A DNA stretch of 64,000 nucleotides, taken from assembly GCF_008831285.2 (NCBI RefSeq), contig NC_045149.1, positions 18,801,035 through 18,865,034 of the forward strand. Reading direction: 5' to 3'. Made by a program: the position numbers and the translations under genes. The stretch comes from Nymphaea colorata (lineage: Eukaryota > Streptophyta > Magnoliopsida > Nymphaeales > Nymphaeaceae). The notes beneath the pieces were generated by a model that saw nothing but the letters and a program-made list of their open reading frames with translations, did not search any database and was not told where the DNA came from. Positions 39,652 to 51,300 of the stretch are shown here, piece by piece. How positions within the stretch are numbered: position 1 is the stretch's first letter; the number at the start of each line of letters is the position of its first letter.

Positions 39652-40440
39652 AATGTTGGCATGATATGTGACTCCTTGATTTTTGTTATATATATATATA
39701 TATCATAATATTTGTTATCCATATATATATATATATATATATATCATGATATGAATGTGATTCATTGATTTATGTTATCCCACCAAAATCAGCCACCAAT
39801 ATTACCTAATCTGAGATCTTGAAAATGATATTTAAAAGCACATATGATGCTTGAAATGTGAGACGTGGTGACTCATAAAACATCTTGACCCCAAGTCTCC
39901 GGCAAACAATGCAGATGCTCAAAAAAATATTTAATGCTAGTCATGACCACCGGCCTCATCTGGTGAGGGTAGACTTACAAGTCTCTGATAGGATTCCGGT
40001 ATTTCTTTCATCTTAATATGTATATAGTTCAGGCCACATGGTCGGTCAGCTGGTATTCCGGGAGAAAATTTTCCGGTGACCTCCGACCACCATTTGCTGA
40101 GAGAAAAGTTTCCGGTGACCTCCGACCACCATGTGCGTGATTGTGAGAAATACTTGTTCCAAGAGTTTTGATTTCTATTACTACATGTTTTCAATACCTA
40201 GCTGCCTAACTTGAACTTGATTTTAAAGAAAAACAAAGAAACAGACAAAGAAATAAAGAAGGTATACAGTACTTACGGTGATCATGCCTTTGGCAGTATT
40301 CCACAGCGTCGGCAGAGGCTTGCCGTCGACCACTTGACATTTAGCGTCCACGCTTAAGCCGTTGTATCTTACCTCCACAGTCGGTGCCTTCACGCCCACC
40401 CTGCACGTTCAACATAGCAGCACCATGTTATCTGCGAGAT

Positions 40441-40521
<81 letters not shown>

Positions 40522-41610
40522 TGTTTTCAGAAATATATATTTAAATTAAGTATGAAATCTATATATTTATAAGCCATTCGATCGATTAACTTGGTGACAC
40601 TTTTTTGAACCATCAACTATTTCATTAGTCAGCTTATATAGAGTCTTATATATGTGTGTGTATATATATATATATATATGTCAAACATGCATGCCTTGAG
40701 CTATAATGTTTTAAGTAGGTGAAGAATAGTCTAAGTGAGCGAGAGGATTATGACCTACCAGTGGGAACTTCTTTTTGGTGCCGCGCTTCAACTCATATGA
40801 CACATGAGCACTCATGGAAATCAAATCTTACCGAGATGGAGTTGCATGCATGCGACTCGAGGAAAAAATAAGAGAGTTGAGGTATTTTAGAAAAATTTTA
40901 GAAGAAATGTACCTTTTACATTTTTATTTTTTTCAAAATCCCATTTTATCTTTCTAAAAACCTCTATTCATTTTTTACTTTTTAAGGTATTCTGGTCATT
41001 ACATATATTATGTAAGCCTAGGAATCAGCATGGTCCTCCTCTCCAAGTACTGCCGTGAAAATATTTCTCCCATAAAGTGCCTCTGTCTCCTCACTCAAAC
41101 ACGGTGAAAGCTATTGCTTTCTTTTTTAGTCTTGATGCTTTTTCTACGACGACTCTGCCACGTTAATGCCGGCACGGAAAAGAAAATATACCTATCAAAT
41201 CTTTGCCTGAGATTCCTTAACAGCCGGAGATTGTCCTCCTCTATGTCGTTGATAAGCTTCTCTATCAGCAGGTGCCTCTCAGTTGCAGCAAGTCTCTTCA
41301 CATCCACCACCTTTCTCCCGTCCGTGCCATTATCGCCGCCGCGGAAGCTATCATTATTGATATCGCCGTTGACGACAGAGAGCAGAGAGGTTCTCGACCT
41401 ATCGTAGGTGGGCAGCCTCTCGATGGCTGCCCAGAACAGCTCCCTCTCGTCCTCCTCAGCTGCATCTCCCACGTTATTGCCGGAATGGTCGCTGCGAAAA
41501 CTGCCGGCGTACGAGGTACTCCTCCTGAACGACGACCTAAAACTCCGGCCAATCTCCGAGAACTCGATAGCAAGGGATGCCGTGCCGTCGTGCCCGGCTA
41601 GTTGAGCCAT
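29806..41610 (-). CDS. ABCG (PDR-type) full-size ABC transporter, intact
   Basis: Twenty-four exons give 4386 coding bases (1461 residues): 41610-41192, 40400-40277, 39190-39105, 38957-38873, 38283-38124, 37873-37797, 37692-37639, 36393-36303, 36046-35745, 34984-34706, 34361-34048, 33930-33770, 33532-33429, 33333-33180, 33037-32900, 32813-32740, 32516-32184, 32015-31725, 31635-31552, 31421-31288, 31134-30907, 30761-30590, 30434-30180, 30072-29806. Order is NBD1-TMD1-NBD2-TMD2, the reverse arrangement of ABCG proteins. NBD1 has P-loop GPPGSGKTT (216-224), signature ISGGQ (355-359) and Walker B LFMDE; its H-loop position is Gln (SLLQPAPE), normal for PDRs. NBD2 has P-loop GVSGAGKTT (906-914), degenerate signature LSTEQ (1013-1017), IIFMDE and intact H-loop TIHQPS. 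It ends KLSFQRR, the usual PDR C-terminus. PDRs export lipids, hormones and defence metabolites across the plasma membrane. The sequence resembles the Arabidopsis ABCG33/37/39 group from memory; the substrate cannot be told. Confidence 0.95.
32925..32990 (-). repeat. 33-base in-frame tandem duplication in the ABCG linker exon
   Basis: In exon 15 two adjacent 33-base units (32990-32958 and 32957-32925 in gene order) encode [11 protein letters not shown] and [11 protein letters not shown]. They lie in the cytosolic linker between TMD1 and NBD2, a stretch of variable length among PDRs, so the reading frame is unharmed. Confidence 0.85.
35545..35700. repeat. Compound microsatellite in ABCG intron 9
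   Basis: Successive CT, AC, GT, AT, GA, CT and AC dinucleotide runs lie one after the other. The short open frames here are artefacts of the repeats. Confidence 0.85.
36836..37460. mobile_element. Possible TIR element in ABCG intron 7
   Basis: The left end reads TTAGGATCCCTTGATGGCC and the reverse complement of the right end reads TTAGGGTGTTTGATGAGACC, an imperfect inverted repeat. The phrase TTTGATA(G/A) recurs inside, along with many AATTTTAGAATT-like words, which suggests a nested or internally duplicated MITE. No coding capacity. Confidence 0.4.
38368..38832. mobile_element. MITE-like element, AT-rich family, in ABCG intron 4
   Basis: The left end reads TATAGATCATAGTTACAAAA. The reverse complement of the right end reads TATAGACCATAGTCACAAAA, so 18 of 20 positions agree. 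Just inside the left end is GAGGTTTTTCCTGAGTATAG, shared with the copy at 47.5 kb. The core is A/T-rich with two repeats of an ATTAGAAAATTAAAACAATT-like phrase and no coding potential. It sits between ABCG exons 4 and 5 without touching splice sites. Confidence 0.65.
39039..39092. repeat. (AT)n(GA)n microsatellite in ABCG intron 3
   Basis: An AT run passes into a GA run ending 13 bases below exon 3. In gene orientation it follows the GC donor of intron 3 as a (TC)n then (TA)n tract. Confidence 0.85.
39561..39651. repeat. Compound palindromic microsatellite (AC)n(AT)n(GT)n
   Basis: An AC run (39561-39587) passes into an AT run and then a GT run (39631-39651) with no interruption. The whole 91-base block is close to a perfect inverted repeat and could extrude as a cruciform. 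It lies in ABCG intron 2, and further AT runs follow at about 39690-39745. Confidence 0.9.
40070..40132. repeat. Direct repeat, about 22 bases, in ABCG intron 2
   Basis: The phrase TTCCGGTGACCTCCGACC followed by ACCAT occurs twice, separated by a short spacer (TTGCTGAGAGAAAAG). The unit is Trp/Ser-rich in one antisense frame, but no coding role is apparent. Confidence 0.7.
40445..40520. repeat. (CT)n(CA)n microsatellite in ABCG intron 1
   Basis: About 28 CT units are followed directly by about 10 CA units, 45 bases from the 5' side of exon 2 on the gene strand. In gene orientation it is (TG)n(AG)n next to the acceptor region of intron 1. Confidence 0.9.
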
Positions 41611-41811
41611 GCTTCTTGATTTCCAACCGGTTCTCTCAGATCAGATGCGATAATTCTTCTTTGAAAAGAAACTGAAGGAACGGTGCACAGAAGTACTGTT
41701 GTACACCGGAAGAACTAAAAAATAGAAAGGTTCTCCTGAAAGATTTCTTCTTCGAAATTGATTGAAGAAGTAATTTGTTGAGGGTCGTTGGAGAAAATAT
41801 GCAAACACACA

Positions 41812-41823
41812 GATATATATAGA
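41812..41823 (-). promoter_or_regulatory. TATA box of the ABCG gene
   Basis: On the minus strand CTCTATATATATCTG lies about 200 bases upstream of the ATG. With a transcription start some 30 bases downstream, the 5'UTR would be about 170 bases. There is no experimental support; AT runs are common here, but this one has the right spacing and no competing gene. Confidence 0.4.
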
Positions 41824-44800
41824 GGTCTCTCGGAAGTCGTATGCATCTAAGTTGAAGATCGTCATCTCCGGGGATGTCATTCCTGACACAAGCACGATGA
41901 CGTCTTCGGTAGAATCTTTTTTCTCCTTTACGTTTTTCAGAAAGTGTGTTTGATAAAATTTTTTATACAGCAGCTTCCTGAGACCACGCCTCCTCGCATG
42001 GTGCTTCCAATCAAGTCCCCTCGGGACCCACGAACTGGCGTTGAATTCCGGTGGAGCCATGCGCCTGCAACTATAAACAACCTTTTTTTTTTTTTTCTCC
42101 AATTTGGTAACAAAATCCTGCTTATATAAATGTGTTCTACATAATTTAACAGGCAGCGACATTAGGAAAAGGTTATCTTGTAGCATAAATACGATTCTGT
42201 GAGCATAAAGATCATGTTGGTATGCGTGTATGGTTTTTTCAAGTTTGGAACCTTGGAAATGCTGATAAGGAACTCATGAAGTGTAGTTTTTTTAATTATG
42301 TTCATCATCATCTTAGTTCTAAAACTTTTTCTAGAAGGACCCAAAGGTTCAATGTTTCAATTAATATATATATATATTAATTGAATCTTAATTTTATCCA
42401 GCTGAGTTATGTGTGTAGTTCGATTCATCATGACGTATAATTGATAGAAAAATAAAAAGAAAAAAATTGACATTTTTATCATATGATATTATTTTACATG
42501 TTCCTTTTTTTTTTTAGTTTTAGCTATTTGGTAACGTCCTATAGATTAGCAAGTTTTTGTAAAAGTAAGAATGCATGTGTAACAAAAAGCTGTTTTGAAA
42601 ATTTTGATTTTATATTTTCTAAAAATTGGTTTGTGTGTTTGGATGACACATCTAAAACTTATTTTTTTCTTATTAACGTAGGAGATCAGGTTATTCTATC
42701 CCTTCTAAAAATCAGGTTCTATAAAGAATGATTTTTTAAAAGACTTGGTTTTGGTGTCATCCAAACACTTCAAAAAATTTGTTTTGGAAGGAAAAAAGTT
42801 ATTTTGCTTCTATAAATCTGTTTTGGAGTGTCAACCAAACGTTACCTAAAATTATTCATTATTCATAAAGGTCAGTTATAGTTTTCAAATTTTCATAAAG
42901 GAATCATGGCTCCGGCCAGCCCCTAGATCCTTCATTTGTCTTATTTCAGGGTAATAAAAGATCCAAATATCTTTGTCATTTTGCATGTTAAAATAACATC
43001 CTTCCTCACATCTCAAGTTTTTGCAATTTGGGGATATAAAGAATAAAATTCAGATAACAAAACTTTGGATTGAGATTTGGTGTAATCAAAAGCGATCTAA
43101 TTTCAAGTGGCTAGGTAGAGGAGTTGGTAAGCGGCCAATCTATGTTTCGATCTCTTATAGTGTTAACTGTTTCTGTTGCAAAAAAAAGGAAAACACCGAT
43201 ATACAAATAGTATATAGTGAATAATGAGACCAAAGCAGTCTTAAATCCTAGAAAGAAGAAGTGGGGTACTCGAACAATGGGATTAGCCTCTTAAAAATGT
43301 TCAGGCGAAACCGTGCAGGTGGCCTGACCTGTAACTATCGTGAAATTGTTGGTCACGTGTTGGTGTTGGAGTGTCAACGTTATGTAGACAGCATTGCAAG
43401 AAGGTTTCGGATGCCATCAAATCGCTGCAAGGCCGGCCGGCCGGCTCACTGACGTGACGTCCGGTGCCGGCTCAGACGAGAATCTAATTGTGGAAAGAAA
43501 GGTGGGCCCATTAAGTGGTCTGAGAAACAAAACGAAGAAAAAATTTATCCATCAAGGTGAAAGTGAAGTTCAAGGATCAGTTTCAAGGACCGCTGCTGTT
43601 GACAAGCGAGAAAGACGTTAATGCAGAAAAGTTAGAAAAGGGTCAGCATTCTGCCAATTAGAAAGACGTATAGAAGCTAAACTAAATACTCAACTTTCTC
43701 ATTTTGGAGGCTTTCACCAACATCTGCGTTGCGTTTTCCTTCTTTCTTTTTGACTTTCTTGTGGCCTCGATTGGACCCATTTCTTGTATATCCCTCTCTT
43801 CGGGACCAGATTATATGTGTCATAATTGTTTCAAAAAATTATAAATCAGCTTTATAAGGGAAAGCAATTAAACAGTGATTAGATGTTTGGATGATGAATG
43901 AAACTAGGTTTGTAAAAAATCAGATTTTTATATACAATAATTTCAAAATAGCATGAATAATATGATTTTTTCTTTTTTGTGCTATAAGGATACTGTTGCA
44001 GAGATTTTCATTTCATGGGCAGTAGTATATATAAGTAAAGCAAATATTGAAGGCACCTATAATATCCAAGTTCTTTTCCCCTAAATCATGTTGCTTTTAT
44101 CTTGTGACCCAAACGCCACATTAAGTTTTAGAAACTTATTTAAAACAACAGGTTTTCATGTAATTATTTTGAGCAAAAAGTTCTTTTGGAAGGTGTAAAA
44201 AGCCCTTTTTAGTTTAAAATTATCCTTATATATATATATTTTTGCATTTTTTCATTTCGTGTAATTATTTTTCATTATTTTTACTTTTTTCAGCGTAGGG
44301 CATTTTATTTGTCTTTGTAGTTTTATAATATAAAAAAAAAACAAAGAAGAAAGAAAGCTCCGCAGTATAGAAACTTTAAGATCCCGCGTATTTGCCTCGG
44401 GATGAACTTAGAACATATGATATGCCGATAAGACGCTGATTTGACGAGTAGAACCGTGTTAAGACCCTGATCTGACCAATGTTCACGAAAACCATGTGCG
44501 ATCCAAGGAAGGAAATCAAATGGCCGGCCGTCAGGCCGCGCCGCCAAGGACTCATTAACGGTGGCACCGATCCCCTCTTCGCACCACCCCATCGCCGAGA
44601 GGGAGAGAGAGCGCGTATGAAGCTAAAGAGACGACTGACATAGAGTCAAAGTCGCCGCCGGCGCCCGGTGCGCGTCTGCGTCCGGCTGCCGGCGCACTCA
44701 TATGCATGTCCGCACAAGGTGTGAAAAGTAGCAGCTACGACTGTCCCGCCCCCGGTCTCAACTGGCAACTTGAGCTTTTGAATCTGTAATGGTTTCAGCT

Positions 44801-46355
44801 GTTCATTTAGCTGGTTAGAAAATAAAGGGGTGCCAAAATTAATAGTAAAGGTGTTTGAGTTAAACGCAACCTGATTTGTACCATACATTTATAAAAAATG
44901 GCCGTTAGAAGAATTTTCCCATAGAGACTACGGGCCTCGAAGCTCCTCCCCGCTCATTACACTAACCCTTAAGCCCCGTTTGATGCACATGGATTTTATG
45001 TACATCGAAAAGAAACTGCAATTTTTGTACAGTTTTTCATTTTCAAATCAAACACACGAAAAATTTACCATGGAAAAAGGTAATTTTACCATGCAAAAGG
45101 TTCAACTTTTTACCATGAATTTTTTTTCCATGATAACTTTTAACATTGCAAATTTCACGTTGACGGGTGCATGCTTTTTAGTGTTCAATGAAAGCATTGA
45201 AAGGGACTGCACTGAGTTCAACTGAACTGTATATGGCATAGAGAGAGAGCCGACCTTGATTATGAGTTGATATTATGATGGAACCCCTTTTTTTGGTTCG
45301 GGCCCATGTTCAATGAATTTGGGTCTTTTCGCATACCAAACTAGAATCAAATTAATATGCCAAGCAGCACACAATTCCAGATAAGATGATCGCGTAGATG
45401 TTCAAATATTTCAAGCTTAGACCATAGAAATTCCTTGGTATTTTCTTTCCTTTAGGTCAATAAAAACATTTTTCATATTTTTAGAATCAGCATGCATACG
45501 TCAGCTGTTTGCCGGAGTAAACCACTTTCTTTGACCCAAGGGCGTAGACAGGTAAGGACCTCATTTTCTGATAGTGTTTGAACTTAGGTGGATTTGAGTC
45601 CAATTAATTATATATAAGAGCTCTACGAGACCCGAGTCACTACCTCAGTACCAATTAAAACTTTGTTAACTATGTGCTTAATGTCCCATAAAAAAAAAAA
45701 TTTAGTTTTGCCCTTGCTTTGGCCAGAAATTTTGTCTGGTGTTGTTAAAATTGCTAACTGGGCCGAGTACCAAAAAGTCCGATCCGATGAAGAAAAGGGT
45801 CACTCATGGGAATGTAATGTAGGCCTCCGATACCTGAATCCAAACCTGAACCTAACTTCTTGTGAGTATGAGTGGATCAGGGTCAAACTGGGTCCGGATT
45901 TGATATGGCATGTTGACCGATATGGATCCAACAGAGATCTCAACCCCGTTCACTAACTTGTCAATTGATTCCAGTTCAAAGAATCCAGTTTAGGTCAGTG
46001 GCCTGGCATTGCCCGGTGGTAGAGCTGCATGGTGGCTGGTGTGTGCGCAACCTCATAAACTTTGTTTATTTTTTCCTTAACGCTTTGATATATCTGATTG
46101 TTAGGTACCCTAACGTCATTAAAGCTATTGAATTAGTGTCCCTCGAACCAAAATTTCTCGCTTTATTGGTGGTGTTGCATGTATAAGTTAAACTACTTGC
46201 AAAAAGCTATGCATGTGTAAAATTTTAAAGTCGAGGCCCGCACATATATGTAAGTTTTTAATTGAGAAGAAGAAGGAGCTGTCTTGTTAGATCTTATTTA
46301 TTCCTCCCCTTTCTGTTACTTAGTTTATGTGAATCTCATTCTCCATTGTTTCAAG
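41824..46355. other. Intergenic DNA upstream of the ABCG gene
   Basis: No gene is recognised. Open frames here are short and unlike any family I know. A GC-richer island at about 44500-44720 contains a minus-strand frame starting MGWCEEGIGATVNESLAA and the palindrome GGCCGGCCG, but no recognisable domain. Around 44970-45230 lies a MITE-like stretch rich in TTACCATG words. A TIR element is listed separately at 42.5 kb. Confidence 0.45.
42529..42848. mobile_element. hAT-like MITE remnant with nested inverted repeats
   Basis: The outer ends are TTGGTAACGT (left) and ACGTTACC (right), which are inverted copies. Inside, GTTTGGATGACAC (42637-42649) and GTGTCATCCAAAC (42754-42766) are exact reverse complements. 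Such GTTTGG-type ends are typical of plant hAT-derived MITEs. No coding capacity. Confidence 0.5.
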
Positions 46356-46655
46356 CATAGTCACAGAAAACTCGTCTTTTTTTAAATGCGATAATTAAAT
46401 GGCCGTTTAAAACTTAAAAAATGCATTTTTTTGAAAAAACATTAAAAATGAAAAAAAAACATTTTTTTCATGTCTTTTTATTTTCTGTTTTTTATTTGTT
46501 GCAAATCTAGTTATTAGTTTCTCATTTATTTTATTTTTTCTTCATTTTTTGTTTTTTAAAATTTTAAAAAATTTACCGTTTTTTTCAAGCTCACCGTATT
46601 ATAATAAAAAAAAAACCTCGCTGTTTAAAACTTCAAAACGTTATTTGTGACTATG
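46356..46655. mobile_element. MITE-like element, AT-rich family
   Basis: The ends are CATAGTCACA (left) and TGTGACTATG (right), an exact 10-base inverted repeat and the same termini as the copy at 38.4 kb. The right-hand 65 bases, read in reverse complement (AGTCACAAATAACG, TTTTAAACAGCGAGG, TATAATACGG), match the start of the next copy at 47.49 kb. Confidence 0.65.
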
Positions 46656-47490
46656 GGCTTTCAATTTTCCACTTCTTATTTTCTTTCCCCCTTCTCCTCC
46701 TTCATTAGAATTGCTTAATTTTAATTTCCATAGTTTTTTCTCACTTTCAGGTCCAATAATGATTGTGATTTGGAAGTTATCCCATTTCTTGGCAGCATTG
46801 CAACCTAACTGCTTGACGAAATATTGCTCATTACATTGGTTCTTGGTCAACCCCATCGGAGGCTTATTAAATTAAAAGACAGTCACCTAAATTCCTAATG
46901 AGTATCAACATTCTTTGTTCCATTAATCGAATATGGACTGCACTAAATGGGTCAAACAATGAGAGCATTAATATGAAGCAAAGCATGACAAACACGGCAA
47001 AGTTCTCCTTCATTAAATTGGAAAATTTATCAATTTTTTAAGAAGTAATAGAGAAGTTTAAAATAAACAAAAAAATCAGCTTAGATATAAATAAGACGCC
47101 TCTGACCGCTCATTGGCCGCGATCTTATGCAAACACCGAAGCAAATGTCCTGAAAATATTGCATTGACAAAGTTGATGGCGTTCAAGAGAGTAAAGGAAG
47201 ACACGAAATGTATGATGCATAGCAATATTATTTTCAAATAGTTAACATCTCAATCATCAAGTGGTCGTTGTCAAGTTTCAGTGTGCTCCTCTTATGTATC
47301 GTAATAGATTTTGAAGTAAGCTCTGTGAAACTCGTGGGGTAGTGGGTATGTGGGGAGAGAAGGAAAGCCGTGGCATCTCAGGGGCGGTAAAATGAGCCAC
47401 TCACCATAAATTGAACAAACATTAAAAATAATATTTCATGTGGGTCTTAGTACTTTTAACCTGTTTTCGAGTAAGCGAGAGGATTAATCT
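46656..47490. other. Intergenic DNA between two MITE copies
   Basis: Nothing recognisable: no open frame of interest and no clear repeat. Confidence 0.5.
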
Positions 47491-47825
47491 TATAGCTCAC
47501 AAATGACGTCTCAAACTTTTAAACGACGAGGTTTTTCCTAAGTATAATACACCATGCTTCAAAAATACAAGAAAAAATGGTACTTAAAAAAAAACTAAAA
47601 AAGAAGTAAAAATAAAATAAATGAGAAAACAATGACACAAACATCAAAAGGTAAGTATATTTGCAACGAATAAAAAAATATAAAATAAAAAAAAACTGTT
47701 TGACATTAAAAAAAATGAAAAACACACATTTTTTTGTTTTTAAAGTAAAAAAAAAACTCATTTTTTAAGTTTTAAAAGGCATTTCATTTTCTTGTGTTTT
47801 TTTCACGTTTTTTTCGAATTAAGGT
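47491..47825. mobile_element. MITE-like element, AT-rich family, one end eroded
   Basis: The left end (TATAGCTCACAAATGACG, TTTTAAACGACGAGG, TTTTTCCTAAGTATAATAC) matches the termini and subterminal motifs of the other copies. The core is poly(A)-rich with ACTGTTTGACATTAAAAA. The right end is not clear, so the boundary is approximate. Confidence 0.5.
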
Positions 47826-49930
47826 GCTTTACTTGGAAACATGATTAATTTCAATTCCGGCGTATTGGCTTCTGATCCGGAATAATGCAGAGAACAATCC
47901 AAAGAGAGATTTCAGATACCGGCCGATTCGCCACCCGATTCACAAAACTTTTGGCCGGTTCAGCATTTTTCTGGTGAAACCCAAATTAAAAATTCCAAGA
48001 ACTAAATATGCGTTGTGGAGTCAAGTTCTAGAAGAACCAGTTGACTAAAATTCTCAAGTTCATGTGAGAAGTGCAATATTATATTATCGATGCATGTAGT
48101 CAACAGTTGCACCTCCCTCTCTCTTCCTCTTTGAGTGAGATCGGGACTTAAATTTTTTAAAAAATATCGTGATTTATGCGTTTGGAATCTTGATCTTGTG
48201 ACATCCTTGCCTGATATTACGATTTTCTGTTTCAAATATAAAACTAATATCCTGTCGACATTTCTGAGAGCAGTATCGGAATTTGAGAATTTATAATGGG
48301 AAATGCCGGCCGGCCGGCCGGCGAGGGTTCAGCCTACTAACACGCAGCACGCCGACTTTCTTATTTTATTATATTTTGAATTAAAAGTGAAAGAAAAATA
48401 GCAATTGTCTCCTGGAGTGTGTGGAGTTCTTGTTGCAATAGTTTTTGAAAAAGACAATCCACGCGAGGAGCGTTTGATACGTGGGAAAGATTGTCCCCAA
48501 CGCATTGGATGACGCGAGTTTCGTCCGCTATCCTTTGATTTTCTGGGAGAAAAAGTCAGAGCCTTGAGCTGCAAAATTTTTTCCCCGACCTTTATTTATA
48601 ACAAAAAATAAAAAAAAAACAGCGATTTGAAAATGAGATCGCAACAAGATTCTTTTGAGAACTTTTTGTTCTTCTACTAAGGAGTTGTTCTTGTGTGCAA
48701 TGTTATCAAAATCAGTTTCTGAATCAAACAGGAATGTCTAATGATTCATGAATGGATTGGATCGAATCAGAATCCGAATTGGACTAATTAAAGAATGTAT
48801 TTTTAATTTAAAAATTACGTTGAAAATTGAAAAGAATGCCAAACAAGTCGACGGCACATAAGTTGGAAAATGGCGCAGAAATATTGAACAATGTTGGCTG
48901 AATGGTTTTTACACAAATGATACAAAGATTAGGTCAATTGTATCAAATTAGGGTAAATCGCTTTATCTTTGTTCTCTTCACATCATGCAAACAAATAGAA
49001 GCTATATTAAACTAATTCAAAAAGAAAGCAAGGACAATATCAAGTTTTATGTTTGTACCGACATTTGCAGAGTGGGTTTCACCAATATGAAGGAAATTTT
49101 GATGCATCTTCCAGTATTTTGATCCATCTTCCAGTATTTTGATCTTAAAAAACCTTCAATGCGTAGGGATGTCAACATATAAGATTTCTCGAATTGTTTT
49201 GAAAAAAAAAATCTAATTAGGAAATGTGATTACACTTGGATTTAAGAAATGATATTTGATCGGATTTAGATTTGGATTTGAATATACATAAATATTCGAC
49301 TGAATTCGGATTTGAATCAAGTTTAATTTTAAATAAATATCCTATATCCAAATGCTCTATCATTTTTGGAATAAGCCAGATTCAGTTCAAAAAACAAATT
49401 CAGATATGAATGTTAAGATCAGATTAAGATCATATTAGGATTGTGAAGTCAGATTTCAGATTGAAATTCAGATATGAATTTTCTATTTGAATCTGAATAT
49501 GTGAATATCAGAAAAAAACAGATATAAATGATATATCTCATCAGTTGACATCCTATAAAGACTTGCAATGAAATATACTGTTTCATGCCACTCGGGTAAA
49601 ACTAGTCCTCTACTAGTTTATGTACATAGAGAGTTTCTCACCCAGCACCAATGCAGCTCTGAACCCCAAGTTAAAGGGAAAACGACTCTTTCTACTCACC
49701 TGAAGCGAACTATACGGTTTTCCAAGAGCACAAGCCTTTTCTCTTGTTAAACTATTCCTTTAAAAAAAGAAAAAAAGAAAAAAAAAAAACTAGAGAGAGA
49801 AAATATTAATTCGGCAGTTGGCTTCTGGTCTCACAAATCTAAAGGGCTTCCACCGTCCATATTTGTTAAACGGCTCACGTTTCAAACTCTGGAAATGGAG
49901 TCGGTCGTCAAGAACAGCAGACAGACAACA
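47826..49930. other. Intergenic, repeat-derived DNA
   Basis: It contains a CCGG-based palindrome at 48304-48323, a 22-base tandem repeat near 49103-49143 (CATCTTCCAGTATTTTGAT twice), and a stretch at about 49180-49530 of degenerate GGATTTGAAT and ATTCAGAT words, typical of decayed plant transposon DNA. No gene seen. Confidence 0.45.
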
Positions 49931-51300
49931 GTACTTTAACTTGTTTGGCAGTATAAGAAGAATGTGACCTTTTCCAAAGATGACAGAACCAGACATACTT
50001 TCCAGCTTTTTGAAAGGAAGCCCAGTCAATTTAAGTCTTCTAATTAGGAGCACGTTTATTTGTGTGGGCATCGTGGCGTAGTTTATTCGATACCATGTCT
50101 TACCTTCTATTTCAATGATTAAATGAGCAGAGATGTGAAAAATGTGAGTGATCCAAAATCTCAAGCTATCTACATGCCCTATCTTTTCTTTTGATTAATG
50201 AAAAAAAAGTAGGACATAATGTTCTTTGAAAAAGTACGAAGAGTGTTTCCTATTACTATATATATAAAGAGAGCCAAAGCGCCCACCCAACCCCTGTCCC
50301 CTTGTTACATCGGAGTGCTGCTCCGCCGCTCTTTAACTTGCATGTCGTTAACGCTTTTTTTTGCAGTATATTGATTTGACGTCTTGGAAATTCGAAACGG
50401 CCATTGTGCCAACCCCCTCAAAAGATAGTAAGAAAAAATGTCGGCACCAATGTTAGAGACATAAGTTTTATGTTTGCGATTTTGAAGGGCACAAACATAT
50501 ATTTGGAGCAAATCAATGCCACAATATAAACAAATAAAAACTAACAAATTAAGGTTCGTTGTTGGTCCACTATCAAGATTCCCTTAATCACTTATAGCAA
50601 TAAAAAAGTTTGTTTATAAAATTAATCAAACATTGTAACTTGTTTGACAGCAAAAGAAGTGACTTATTCCTTTTGAATGGGCAATCGTGACGTAATCTAT
50701 TCAATATGCTCTGTCTTACCTTACCTTTTTGTTTCAATGATCAAATAAACAGAGATATGAAAAGTAAAAAATGTGGGTGATCCAAAATTTCAAAGCAATC
50801 TACATGAAGCATATATTTCTTTTCTTTTGAAAAGAGTGGTATAAAAAGAAGTAAGGCATAAAGTTCTTTGATTGAATAAGAGATGTGTTTCATCTTACTT
50901 GTTTCCTTAAAGTACATGACTTGTTTGGTACATCGGGGTGTCGCTCCACCCCGTTTTAATTTGTGCATTAGTGACTATCTTTTGCAGCACAAAAAAGTTG
51001 ACACATCAGTGATTTGAAAAAAGTACCGATGATTTATGAAACCCTATTTTCACCGTTGTGCCAATCCTCTTAAAGCCGGAAAGACATAATGGTATAATGC
51101 CAATGTTAGAGATAACTGTTTTATTTCTTTGGGATTTTGGAGGGCATGAACATATATTTGGAGCAAATCAAAGCCATAACATAAACAAGTAAAAATTAAC
51201 AATTTAAGATTAGTTATGTGTCCACTGTAAGGAGTGTGTTCTACTATGAGGAGTCTGTTATTTGTAGCAATAAAAATTTTGTTTATAAAAATAATCTTTT
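49931..51300. repeat. Diverged tandem duplication, unit about 0.7 kb
   Basis: Copy 1 (about 49931-50633) and copy 2 (about 50634-51300) share a collinear series of phrases: TAACTTGTTTGGCAG / TAACTTGTTTGACAG, TTTCAATGAT followed by AGAGAT.TGAAAA, GATCCAAAAT.TCAA, CTACATG, CATCGG.GTG.CGCTCC, AACATATATTTGGAGCAAAT. Divergence and small indels indicate an old event. Neither copy is coding. Confidence 0.75.

Noticed and set aside
45663-46186. Two plus-strand open frames of 73-97 residues
   Set aside because: The translations look like decayed repeat text (repeated Asn/Leu/Pro words) with no domain; no splice or start context supports a gene.
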